From contig OZ037768.1 in NCBI GenBank assembly GCA_964035545.1, positions 2,345,501 to 2,409,500 on the forward strand: a DNA stretch of 64,000 nucleotides, given 5' to 3'. The notes below the pieces were generated by a model, which was not told where the DNA came from, made no database searches, and saw nothing but the letters and a program-made list of their open reading frames with translations. Within the stretch, counting starts at the first letter, position 1, and each line of letters begins with the position of its first letter. Of the stretch, positions 53,262 through 64,000 are shown in pieces. Made by a program: the position numbers and the translations under genes. Source of the stretch: Bugula neritina (lineage: Eukaryota; Bryozoa; Gymnolaemata; Cheilostomatida; Bugulidae).

Positions 53262-55169
53262 CTTAGAACTATGCAAGAAATATTGACTAGAGAAACTGAT
53301 AAAAATATGATGATGATCTTCATCTTGATATTGATAATGATTATGAATACTATTAATATCATCATTATGATAATTGATGACTATAACTATAAGTATAATG
53401 ATAATCATAATGATAATGGAATAGAAATTCAAATTAAATCGCCGTAATCATAATCATTTAAAATTAATAAAGTTATATGATAATCATAATTTCCTTTTAA
53501 TTTTATGTTTTATTTTATGACTAAAAAAGAAATAACTTGTTCAGAATCAGATTTCAGCGAAACCAAAATAAAAATAAATTAAAACTATTGATTTTGAAAA
53601 ATATATTTATTAAATTTAAACATTAAATTTAATGATTTATCATTTATTTTTAATCATTAGATTAATTTTAAACTCAATATGAACATCAAATTCAACATGA
53701 ATATATTCATAATAATTATTATAATTATTATATTTATAATAATTCAAATTATTAGTATTACAAATTTCAATTTCAATTTGCATTTAAATTATTATAATAA
53801 TATTAATATCTAATAATAATTATAATAATAATATACTTGGTCTCATACTTTAACTTATAGATTTAGTTATACTAATAATACTTATCGACTATCACTTTGT
53901 CGATAGTTAATACTATAGACATAAAGTTAAACTACAAGTACAAGCTCAAAGTGAAAGTATAATGAATAATGTGCTCACGCTGATTTTGCTTATATTGATC
54001 TCCCACATTTATCTTTCAATCCATAAGTCATTAATTCTCTAGAGCTCAATTTAAATATGTGTAAATACAACACTAAGCAAATGAACATTATATTTTGTAG
54101 ACTATAGCCTTTAGGAGGAGTATTTAGTCGGGTTTTTTAAACACCCGTTGTTTTGACTAATAAAGACTCGAGAAACCTAGTCTGGTATATTATAATATTG
54201 ATTTCAGATTTTTCAACAAGTATAACTATTATCTGTCAGTAAACATAGCCAGGTCGATGTCTAGGGCTCTGCAAGGGCCTCTCTCGTTTACACATAAAGT
54301 ATTGCAAGTAAAGTTTCAAAGTAAGAAAATATGTATAATGATTTGAATGAGTTTCAAATAACATCAAGTCTAAAAGTAAAAGTAAAGCTTAAAGTTAAAC
54401 TAAAAGTAAAAGTAAAAGACAAAAATCAAATTCAAAATGAAAGTTGAATTGAAAAGAAAATTAAACTGTAAAGATAAAGTATAGCAATTTGTAAATGTAT
54501 AAGTATTAGTATAAGTATAACAGTTATTAATATTAGTATTACTATTAGTATTATTCGCATGCTTATATTTATACTTATAGTTAATGTTATTGAGTTATAG
54601 AGTGTACAGTTATACCTGTTATAGTTCTAAGTTTATAAAATTTCATACTCATACTCATAGCCATTGTAAATTTGACTTGCCCTTGGTAGGCCCAAAACAC
54701 CTACAGTGGCAGTAGTTTACTCTCTGTGTTAGCCTGGTAGTACTAATCATAGCTAGTAAAAGTCTGACTCGTACTGATTATTATTTGAGTAATCTGTAGT
54801 CATACCCATAGTCACGGTGATGGAGGTTGACGTCTAAACCTTATTTAATATTCATATGGGCTATATTTAGGAAGTATAGTATACTCAGCCTAAGTTTACA
54901 AGTAAGAGTTGCTGGATGTAAATAACTATCCTTTATGCTTACTTTAAAAATGGCTCAACGTGTTTAAGAGCATCGATAACTTTTAGGTCAAACTTTTATT
55001 ATCAATCAATCTTTCAAACAAATATGTATAATTATTAGGAGTTAGATTTTGATATGTGATAGCGACACTTGTAAATTAAGAAAGATTAGATGGTGAGATT
55101 ATAGTCGCTTCACTAAATTGCAGCATTATATGAGGTGTGGAAGATGTAGTGAGGGAAGACATTATAGCA
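53262..55169. other. Divergent intergenic region NSUN2 / zinc-finger gene
   Basis: The two genes start 1.9 kb apart and point away from each other, so both promoters lie here. The sequence is extremely AT-rich (about 53430-53870 is TAAT/ATTA low complexity). A short hairpin CTATCGAC...GTCGATAG-like sits near 53880-53910. No exon or TATA box could be assigned with confidence. Confidence 0.5.
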
Positions 55170-58100
55170 ATGGACACTCACGAATCCTCCCCGTTCTTGA
55201 ATGAATTCTTGCTACAGGTCAGTGTGAGAATATTTAGTTAATAGTTTAGTGAATGAAGTGTGTTTGTCTGAATGCTTAAAGGTTTTTTCAACCTAAAACT
55301 CTTTACATCACAGTTTGAAACTCCGAAATTTTATTTAGCATAACATTTTTGTAAAAATTTCATCATACAATAAAATATAGAAAAACAGATTCATTCAAAA
55401 GTTACCTCTGAGACAGTATTAAAGCTTCGAGTATCTAGTTTCAAGTTGGAATTTACGCACCCAGTGCAACTCTAAGAAATGATCATATCATTGCAGGTGG
55501 ATCTACTTTACACGGCTTTTCGAAACCTGCCGGTTGAAGAGTATGGCGTAGCCCTAGACCACTTACATTCTCTTCTGGAGCGCCTGGGTGTGTACATTGT
55601 CAATATCTGTTTGTGTAATAAATTCAGTGAACATGTAATAAACTAAGTTTACATGTAATAAACTAAGTGTACGTGTAGTAAACTCAGTGTACATGTAATA
55701 AATTCAGTGTACGTAATAAATTCAGTGTACGTGTGGTAAACTTAGTGTACGTGCGGTAAACTCAGTGTAAGTCTAAAAGCTTCAGTGTACGTGTAATAAA
55801 CTTAGTGTACGTGTAATACGCTGTGGAATCAATACCAGCTAATACAGTTAACAAGTCTACTACTGCTAATGGCAACTATTTTACTCAATTTACCAAAAGC
55901 GAAACAGTCTGCAAAACTCCTGGCCACTTGGTATTGATTTTTTGTTACACTACAACTAATAAAGGTTGGCTTATGTCAACACCAATATGCTAAAAGTTCA
56001 TTGAGCTCAAGTGGTATGCAGGGAGACAACGTTACATAATAGCAAGATGTGCCTCTTTACATGACCTCTATTCAGCCTTGCTATTTTTTATAGAGTATCA
56101 CTGTGAAGGGAGCTCTGAAGCTACAGATAGTACAGACTTACCTAGTAGCACTAGAAGTCAAACTGACAAGTAAGTCCTAACTGTGGGGTATAATAAGCTT
56201 TGCTTACTTGGATAATGTCAAAGTATGATACAGATATATACTATCTAATCTAATACTCTGCGCATACAATTTTATAGTGGCTGTTCGACTAAAACGAGGC
56301 GACGTAAAATTGCGAGACCCCGGAGGTCTAGTGAGATTTATGATGCCGGTGAGGGAGATGAAGAGCTGGAAAAGTCAGCAGAATGTAAACTGGGCAGCAG
56401 CAGGAAAGTTGCAATAGTTCCCAATCCAGATGGTACGAGCAAGTAATGCTTGTTGTAGTCATCAATTTACACAAACTTGAGCTTTGTTTTACGTCTTAAA
56501 ACTATAGTTGAAGATAGGTCATGAGTTGTGGTATGTTTCCTTGATTTAGAGGTTACATAACTATTGCAACGAGTCATGCTTATAATTTTTTCTCTTTAGA
56601 CAATCAAAATTTGTTTCACTTATCTGTTAAGTCACAGAAGTTGAATAAATTCGAAGAAAGGTATAAGCAAAGCAATTTCGACTTTAAAACCTTCACATAG
56701 TTTTCTGTGAAGTCACCCTACTAAGCTTTTCCTAGTTTTTCCATTTAAAACAAAATATATGACATGACCACATGTTTACCTGTAACACTCTCTCTACCTG
56801 CCTGTGTAGTATTCCCTCTATCTGATTATGTAACATTTGGCAGTCGGCTGTCAGGTGGTGACAGATTTCAAAGGTGATGAGAGGTTTCAGTGTGACCAAT
56901 GTGAGCTCAAGTTCTCTTACTACGCTGCCTTACTGCGGCATCTCGACGCTCGTCACAAGACCTTTGATGCCAATCAGAAAATCCAGGAGACCAACAAGAG
57001 AGCCGTCAGCTGTGGTAAATGTGGAGCCACTCTGAGCAGCAAGGGGGCGCTGCATGGTGCGTTGATTGCTTTAACATGTTTCTATTCTCTATTCTTCTAT
57101 TTGCTTAGTTTTATATGTGCCGAAAGTTCTCAAGTGTCACCTGCCAGCCAATGTTATGCCACACTAAACCAGCATCAGGAAAATATTTCAGCTGTTGCTT
57201 ATGTGCTCCATATAGAGTCAGATTTTAGTAGCTATAAATGTTTGATTTACTCTAAAGCTGTTATAGTTGAGCAGTTACTTCTCTGTTTTAAAAAGATGTT
57301 TTCCATTTGCCCATAAATTGTCTACCCTGAAATAAAGCTCAACAAAGCACTCAATGAGTTGAACATACTATACAGGCAATTGTATACTGTCTATACAAAT
57401 ATAGCCTTCTAGTCTATAACATGTGAACTCACAGTGATGGTGGGTTTATAGCTGCACCACTGTTTTGTAGCGCACATGCATATGCATTCAGGCAAACAGC
57501 CATTCACCTGTGATGTTTGCAACAAGAAATTCTCACTCAAATCAAACTTGCTGAGACACAAGAAGATCCATGAGGGACTCAAACCCTACCAGTGTGATAT
57601 CTGTCATAAGCGGTTCACGGAGAAGAGGAGTGTGGAGGTACACAGACGTATACACACAGGCGAGAGACCATACCGGTACGTCAAACCCATGTGGCCCGGC
57701 CTACGGTGCCATGTTGTATTGGCTCTTTATAGTCAGTGTGTATTGAACTCTACTGAGCTTATAGAAATGTTCCAATATAAGTATAATCATGGCTTATTGT
57801 GTGTTCTAGCAGGTGTTACGTTGTTACTAGCAACTTTCTGGATGTGCAATTTAAAGATATATGTTTAACTAAACAGTGTGTACTGTGTAGTCCACATGTA
57901 ACTAAACATGTATTCTCATTACCTCTGTTGTATTCCTTATTCATATGCAATGGATCTTCCCTTCAGATAATGGTATACTTTCTCTTCTCAGGTGTGACGT
58001 GTGTGGGATGAGATTCTCCCAGCTGGGGTCATGGATTAGTCACAGAGACACTCACAAGGGAGAGGGTAACTCCTCGTATAAATGTGACCTTTGTGACAAG

Positions 58101-60217
58101 TCTTTCTCTCAGCGGGTTGGACTTCACAATCACAGGAAACGACATCACGAAGAGAATAAGAATCACAAGTGTTCTCAGTGCACGGTAGCTTTCTACAGCG
58201 CAGGTAACACATTACTATAGCGCAGGTACCACATTGCTATAGCGCAGGTACCACATTGCTATAGCGCAGGTAACACATTGCTATAGCACAGGTACCACAT
58301 TACTATAGCACAGGTACCACATTACTATAGCACAGGTAACACATTACTATAGTGCAGGTAACACATTACTATAGCGCAGGTAACACATTGCTATAGTGCA
58401 GGTAACACATTACTATAGCACAGGTACCACATTACTATAGCACAGGTAACACATTGCTATAGTGCAGGTAACACATTACTATAGCGCAGGTAACACATTA
58501 CTATAGTGCAGGTAACACATTACTATAGCGCAGGTAACACATTGCTAGTACATAAACCCCTATCTATAGCACTATTGTATTTTTGATTTATATCCGAGTT
58601 TATTAATTTACCATAGCACATGTTTACAAAAAATATTCTGTACCTGTCTGGTTAAAAATAAATTAGTTAGCTTCATCTTTCAAGTAAGCTTTAAATTATA
58701 ATTAAATCAATATCGCTGAACTGTTTGTGTAAATTTTGCTATAATGTTTTACATTACGTTCCTAAAAAGTTGCTATTCGTAATATTTGCAAATTGGAAAG
58801 ATATGATTTCAACAAGCACTTCCGTTCTCTTCTGCAGAAGAGCTACGTCTGCACGTGCTCACTCACACCGGACTCAAGCCGTATCTCTGCTCAGAGTGCG
58901 GAAAGTGTTTCTCTCGGCAGCAGACGCTGAAGAACCACATGAGGCAGCACAGCTGGTGAGAACAGTCTGATCTTGTTTCCTGCAGCCTCGTATGTAATAA
59001 CTGTTCGCTACTAGATGTCTGTATTTCCTGTATAATCTGGTCGGTTTGTTTCAGTGACGTGACGGTATATTCTTGTGACTGGTGTCCGGATGCTTTCACC
59101 TCGGCACACGCCTTGTCACGACATAAGATGTCACATAAGAGTGGTACTGATGCTGTGACGCCGGAGGCTGACGGGCTGGTGGATGATGTCATCAACGAAG
59201 AACTCGATGTCTTACCCAAAGAGATGTTAGCCGCTTATTGTGATGAGAATACTTCTTCTCAGGACATCTTAGAGGTGAGACATTATAGCTCTTAGTTCAC
59301 TCTTAGTCCTGTTGTTCATTTATTTATTGTATTATGAAATAGAGACTGCTTTTAGTTTAACTTGAAAGTTATAATAACAGTTATATTTGGGAGTTATTCT
59401 TTCATTACTCAACTATTGAGAGATGGGCCCATTTAATGAAGATAGAATAGATATTGTTGGAACACATCCGGTCAATAAATGTCAGAAAAACTGTTCAAAG
59501 AAAAGTTATATTGAACAAATATTTCAACTTGACCAATCAAGATTGTCAACTTAATTTTTTTAGCAACAAAATGTAGGTGCTTTTCTGTTTATGCTTCTGA
59601 CCAATCAAATAGAGGTATTTATTAGCAGTATCTCATTGGTCTAGAATTAAACAAGTAACCAACCAGAATTGCCACACTATTTGGTGCTATCCTTGAGGGA
59701 ATGTAACACCTGCCAATCAGTGAAACTCGCCTGCCTGATTGTGCAAGGTTGACGTGGCCATTTTTTCCATTATTAAATATTTGTTGCAACAATTTATTCA
59801 GTCCTTAAAGCTCGTTTTAAAACTAATATGCTATATATTAATAGGGTGCTGCATTGTATATAATAATATGCTATATATTAATAGGGTGCTGCATTGTATA
59901 TAATAATATGCTATATATTAATAGGGTGCTACATTGTATATAATAATATGCTACATATTAATAAGGTTTTGTAAATCACTATTGCAGTAATTAAATCGAC
60001 AGACCCTGTTTTATTGGACAGACAAAAGTAAATTTTTTTTTCTCGTATTCAAAATTAGCCTTATATTTTGTTAGATAAACCATGAGGTGAAAACTCCTTT
60101 TCTAGTATTCTGATTAGTAAAGTATTTTTGTATAGTATTTTTTCAGTCATACATGTCATAAGATGATGCATACATGTATATTATTTCCAGGCGATATCAA
60201 GGACACATATGTTCTGA
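55170..60217 (+). CDS. C2H2 zinc-finger protein with nine fingers
   Basis: Exons are 55170-55217, 55497-55587, 56094-56169, 56278-56432, 56844-57056, 57471-57675, 57992-58203, 58838-58955, 59055-59274 and 60191-60217 (1365 nt, 454 aa). The start MDTHESSPFLNEFLLQ leads a non-finger N-terminal region, then a basic TKTRRRKIARPRR stretch, a likely nuclear signal. Nine C2H2 fingers follow (CxxC...HxxxH). Several are joined by HTGERPY-type linkers typical of DNA-binding arrays. Finger 7 is split by intron 7, whose donor starts a 16-copy tandem array. The tail after finger 9 is acidic. A stop also follows if intron 9 is retained. The acceptor chosen for exon 5 (CAG at 56841) restores the frame; a nearby CAG at 56853 would not. 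AATAAA is at 60567-60572. It is a probable sequence-specific transcription factor; orthology is not assignable. Confidence 0.88.
55610..55815. repeat. Degenerate 19-21-bp minisatellite in zinc-finger intron 2
   Basis: Units like GTGTACGTGTAATAAACTCA, about ten copies, begin roughly 20 bp after the exon 2 donor. The donor region itself reads GTGTGTACATTG, resembling the unit. Confidence 0.85.
58193..58544 (+). repeat. 16-copy 22-bp array built on the exon 7 donor
   Basis: Unit 1 is CTACAGCGCAG|GTAACACATTA: 11 exonic bases, the splice junction, then 11 intronic bases. Fifteen further units (CTATAGCGCAG GTAACACATT[AG] with GCG/GCA/GTG and GTAAC/GTACC variants) follow without gaps. Each contains CAG|GTA, so the intron opens with 16 candidate 5' splice sites. 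Use of any but the first reads an in-frame TAG within the first intronic unit. Confidence 0.97.
59824..59967. repeat. 40-bp tandem repeat, 3.6 copies
   Basis: Unit TAATATGCTATATATTAATA plus GGGTGCTGCATTGTATATAA in the last intron of the zinc-finger gene. The first copies are almost identical and the last is partial and diverged. Confidence 0.92.
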
Positions 60218-61485
60218 TGCAGTGCAATTTTCAAGGCATTTCCCTGGCCAAGTGCTAAATTTTCATCAATTAGAAAAAAGTCTTCTATTAAAATGTGCCT
60301 ATTATTTCATAAATACCTATTTTCAATGTTATTCGTAATTGTTCTATTATAGCACACTAGTTTTTAATTTAATTATTGTAAATTATCTTTTCACAATATA
60401 TGTAGCTCAGGTGTTTTATTTTGCAATCGTCTATTGTATTTATTTTTACTCCCACATTGTGATCTCATTGTTGTGTTTTTTTCCCATTTTCATACACAAT
60501 GTTGTTTTTGTAACTATATTTTTATTGTATTTTTTTATTTTCACTAGTGCCAGTGTATTTTTGTTTAATAAATTATCATACTGTTTACCAAGTACAGTAA
60601 CACAAAGTATTGTTTATAGTGAGATCTGCAGTCATGGATATAATACATTGTGTAAGTCATGATGACCATTGTGGGAGACTGTCAATATTATTAATGGCGA
60701 AAAACCTTCAATTTTAAATTAGCAAATCACAAACATCTTCCATTTAACTAAAATATAATTATATAATGCTGAATATCATGTACTGTAAAGTGAGTTTCTA
60801 TAAAACAGATATCATCATCAAGAATTATTAACCGAATTGAAGATATAATTGAGAGTAATTAGATAAAGGATAAACTTATAAAAGAATTGATTATATTTAT
60901 TACAACTATACTTGTGACCCAGATATAGTCAATGAGCCTTGGAAAGTGAAACAGAGAAATCACTATTGAATATGCAATATAAACACAATCATACAATATG
61001 TAAGTAACCAGTTGTTAAAACTGTTTCTTTTATCATTACAAATTTATTATTAAAAATATTTGTAGCAGTTTCAAAATATGGGCTTTCGTATAAATCATGT
61101 GAAAAAGTGTGGAATGCTAGAGTTGAAGCCTATGGACGGAATATAAAAATAAGAACATAAGTCTTTTATCAGCTTGTGTTCAGCAACATAGAATAATCTA
61201 ACAATTATTTTGTTTTTCCATACATCTGGAATTAAATTTGGATTTAAATTAAAAATCAATAAAATATAAATAATATTGTACAAACTTTGAAAAATAAACT
61301 AACTTTATTTTTAAAAACCTAACCCACATAATGCTAATCTGTCATGATGCAACCACCCATTGGTATATCGATAGCGAGTACCAACTACCACCTGCAAGCT
61401 AGTGTCACACAATGTCATGGCATATGTCAACATGATGTCTGTTAAATGGAAAAAGTCAAACAACTGAGTAATTATATATAAACCA
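60218..61485. other. Convergent 3' region of zinc-finger and FBXL13-like genes
   Basis: Poly(A) signals are AATAAA (+) at 60567-60572 and AATAAA (-) from TTTATT at 61304-61309. The rest is AT-rich with no supported exon. Confidence 0.5.
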
Positions 61486-63699
61486 TCAGTAGTTGAAGTA
61501 ATCAGGGACCTCGTCATCTGTCCACAAGACTTTAGGCACAGTTTGCATCATCTTCTGAGCTGAACGTCTGTAAATAAATATTAAACAGTTTCTGATATTC
61601 TCCACGAATAAATAACTATTTTAATGGACTTTTAAAGATTGAATAAAAATAATTACAACATATAACAGCGTAAGACTTATTAGTGGTACATCAATAAAAG
61701 CTTAAGATTACTACTGTTTTCATAGCAATGCATAAATGAGTTATACTGCTTTTACTGACAATATCACACTATATTATACGATCTCACATTATATTATTAT
61801 GCTATACCACACTATAGTGTGCCATATTATATATTTATACTATATTTTACTATTTTATACTATATTAGTTATTAAATGTGTTATGCGCTTTAAAGACTTG
61901 AAATAAAAGTATTTCAAAAAAATTCTAGATTCAAAAGTTGATAATATAACTAACTATAAAGGTTGCAAGCTATTAACTCAACAAGACTGTTTTCTAACAT
62001 CACTGGATCAGTTAACTTACTTGGTTATTGCCTTGCAGTAAAGGACAGACACACTACGCAAGTTCTTGCATCCTTTTCTAAGATATCTCATTGCCTTGTC
62101 TCTAAAATGTGTTGGGTTGTGCAATAATAACTACTCAGTAAGACATTAAGTGTACACAACAAATATCACATTGGTATTGCATCACCACAAATAAGCTGAC
62201 TAAATTTCCAAGTTGGCCAATTTTAAATGTAGAAAAATATGAATTGGTTCATCTTGAATAAAATGAACGCCAGCTCAGCTGTTATCAACAAATGGCTACA
62301 TATAGCTCTGGTATACTATAATAGGATGTACATATAGTAGAACAACAATCCTGATTCTAGAGGAAATATATGCAACTTTCTAGAAGCTCTGGGGCTTAGC
62401 ATTGAGTGAAATAAAATTATTCACTTTTCAACACAGCTAGCTAAATGTCTACATTACAGATGTATTTCTAAAATGCAAAGATAAAAAATGTATTATGCTA
62501 GTTCACAACCAATTAACCAATCCAATGATTATATTGAGAAATCTTTACTATTTATCCCAAAAGACAAAGTTAATTTATTTTTCATTCAAAACTCAGTTTG
62601 GCCTAATGTAAACATATATAACTAGACCTCTTGAAGATAAAACAACTCCTAGTGGAAGTGAGGGTGGATTAGTTTAGGTCAAGGACCAAGCGCTGCCAAA
62701 TAGTATGTGCTGCCGCAAGTTGACATACTTACGTCAGCAAGATGCAGCCACTCATGTCCAGCTCCATAAGGTAGTGACATACACCAGAGAGGTACTGTAC
62801 ACTCTGGTCGGTTAACTATATAGTAATATAGTAATACAGTAATATACTAATATAGTAATACAGCCATGCAGTAAGTAATAGCGTAATTCAGTAAAGCAGT
62901 CTTACAATATAGTAATACAATGTCACAGTAATGCAGTAATATAGTAATACAATAATACAATAATACATTAACATTGTAATTGCAATAGATAATTTAAAAG
63001 AAAGAAGCTATGCAATACAAATAAACACTATATACAATATAAATAACTAACATTTAAAAAATATTATACTAATAACTAAATGGTGTCTATTCAAACATCT
63101 TTCAACATAATACTTCAAGTAAAAAATTAAGTTTGCTTAATTAAATTGCTCAAAATGAAAATTCTAGCATAAAAATTCTCACCAGTTTGCATCCAGCAAG
63201 GTCAAGGACGTTCAGCAGACGACAACAGAATGCCAGATTCTTGATGGCACCATCTGTTAGATTCTGAAATGATTGCTAATAAGTCATGCAAAATGCTTTC
63301 AATTTTTAAGAAATTGTTACATTCGGCATAACTATATCTGTCTAAAAGCACATTTGGTATTACGGATCACCACTTTTGGTATTACCACATCTAGTTTTAC
63401 TACAGACAGCCTGATAATCACCCTGCATACCCACCTTACAATGTGCCAAACTCAGCCTGTTTACATCTTTACATTGCTGAGCAAATTTCTGTAGCCCTAA
63501 ATCGGTTATTTTGTGGCACTCGGCTAGGGTAACATCTTTGAATCTAGTATTGTTGCCAAGAGCAGACAACCCCTGGTCCCCGCAAGCACAACCAGAGATG
63601 TCTAGAGAAACGAGGCTATGAGTCTGTCCCAGCAGTTCTATGCCAGCTTCACTGATGTGTTCACAGAAACACACACTGAGGTAGGCTAGGCTGTGACAC
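61486..63699 (-). CDS. FBXL13: FBXL13/DRC6-like leucine-rich-repeat protein, 3' part only
   Basis: Exons (transcript order) are 63699-63435, 63263-63183, 62815-62733, 62101-62021 and 61567-61486, ending in TGA; about 196 residues. The gene continues upstream beyond the window. The sequence is a run of amino-terminal-of-FBXL type LRRs (C-x2-L..L.ls.C..i.d.gl..l): LVSLDISGCACGDQGLSAL, VTLAECHKITDLGLQKFAQQ, RLSLAHCK, NVLDLAGCK, MELDMSGC and SVSVLYCKAIT, then a short tail SAQKMMQTVPKVLWTDDEVP. The repeat style and the tail resemble the C-terminus of FBXL13, a nexin-dynein regulatory complex subunit of motile cilia. FBXL-family membership is firm; the FBXL13 assignment is likely but not proved without the F-box and N-terminal half. 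AATAAA (- strand) is at about 61304. Confidence 0.75.
62816..62960. repeat. (ATAGTAAT)n-type tandem repeat at an FBXL13-like acceptor
   Basis: Degenerate 6-8-bp units (ATAGTAATACAGTAAT) start exactly at the intronic side of the exon acceptor (TATATAG before 62815, - strand) and run about 140 bp. Several units supply TAG or CAG trinucleotides. Confidence 0.85.
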
Positions 63700-64000
63700 C
63701 TACCAAAGATTATACATACTTTACAGGTCAGACTGTTCCTCTTTTTAAAGAGTATATATAAATATTGTAGAAACAATAGGTAAAGTAATAACTGCATGCA
63801 CATTACAGGTTTTAACACAAAGTCTGTAGGCAATGCATTTCATGGGATGCAATAATTGTGCCAGAATACGACAATTACCAAAGAGTAGATAAATCCTATC
63901 ATATAAAATTATAGTTACAGTAAATAGTGACATACATAACAAGTAAATTTATTATTAAAGTTTGTTAAACTAAATAGAACAATAAAATATACCTAAACTA
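63700..64000 (-). other. Intron of the FBXL13-like gene at the window edge
   Basis: The acceptor TTTGGTAG precedes the first visible exon. The upstream 300 bp are AT-rich with no exon; the 5' half of the gene is outside the window. Confidence 0.6.

Noticed and set aside
53430-53900. TAAT/ATTA palindromic stretches suggestive of homeodomain site clusters
   Set aside because: They are explained by extreme AT-rich low complexity; no site spacing or conservation can be claimed.
56853-56853. Alternative acceptor for zinc-finger exon 5 (CAG before GTGGTGACAG)
   Set aside because: Gives an immediate TGA in the required frame; the CAG at 56841-56843 restores phase and reads into finger 1.

Overview
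This is a window of compact, intron-rich, AT-rich animal nuclear DNA. Genes have many short exons, mostly GT-AG introns of about 100-700 bp, canonical AATAAA signals, a tRNA-derived SINE and dense micro- and minisatellites. A secreted AA15-type polysaccharide monooxygenase pair and a small six-cysteine module (pattern WC-x3-C ... YCP-x3-C-x-C) fit a lophotrochozoan such as a mollusc or bryozoan. That placement is inference; no species is claimed.

Layout. 1-1000: two small proline-rich ORFs (+), converging on a two-domain secreted FKBP gene (-, 993-2528). 4463-7190: the C-terminal half of a DPP4/6/10-family S9 peptidase (+) that has lost its catalytic Ser and His. 9383-13093: a second, larger FKBP gene (-) with three increasingly degenerate FKBP domains, a mucin-like pentapeptide array and a C-terminal cysteine module. 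About 14.3-24.5 kb is gene-poor; it holds a (TC)n tract, an orphan exon candidate and a SINE with a perfect 13-bp target-site duplication. 24.6-33.1 kb: an inverted, tail-to-tail pair of AA15 genes with conserved promoters and exon phases. 35.7-42.4 kb: a six-exon Golgi carbohydrate sulfotransferase (-). 43.9-53.3 kb: an 18-exon NSUN2 tRNA m5C methyltransferase (-) with a tRNA-Asn gene in one intron. 55.2-60.2 kb: a ten-exon, nine-finger C2H2 zinc-finger gene (+), head-to-head with NSUN2. 61.5 kb to the window end: the 3' part of an FBXL13-like leucine-rich-repeat gene (-).

I assembled the spliced models by hand from conserved protein signatures and splice phase. Every complete model closes in frame. 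The FKBP and AA15 genes look like a secretory/extracellular set; the two AA15 genes and the long FKBP gene share the same terminal cysteine module, which suggests exon shuffling between unrelated families. NSUN2, the sulfotransferase, the zinc-finger gene and FBXL13 are unrelated neighbours.

The most unusual signal is a recurring architecture: minisatellites whose repeat unit contains a splice junction. In the zinc-finger gene, 16 copies of a 22-bp unit begin exactly across the exon 7 donor (11 exonic plus 11 intronic bases). In the sulfotransferase, five copies straddle a donor. In NSUN2, two arrays repeat the acceptor sequence of different introns. Several further arrays abut exon edges.
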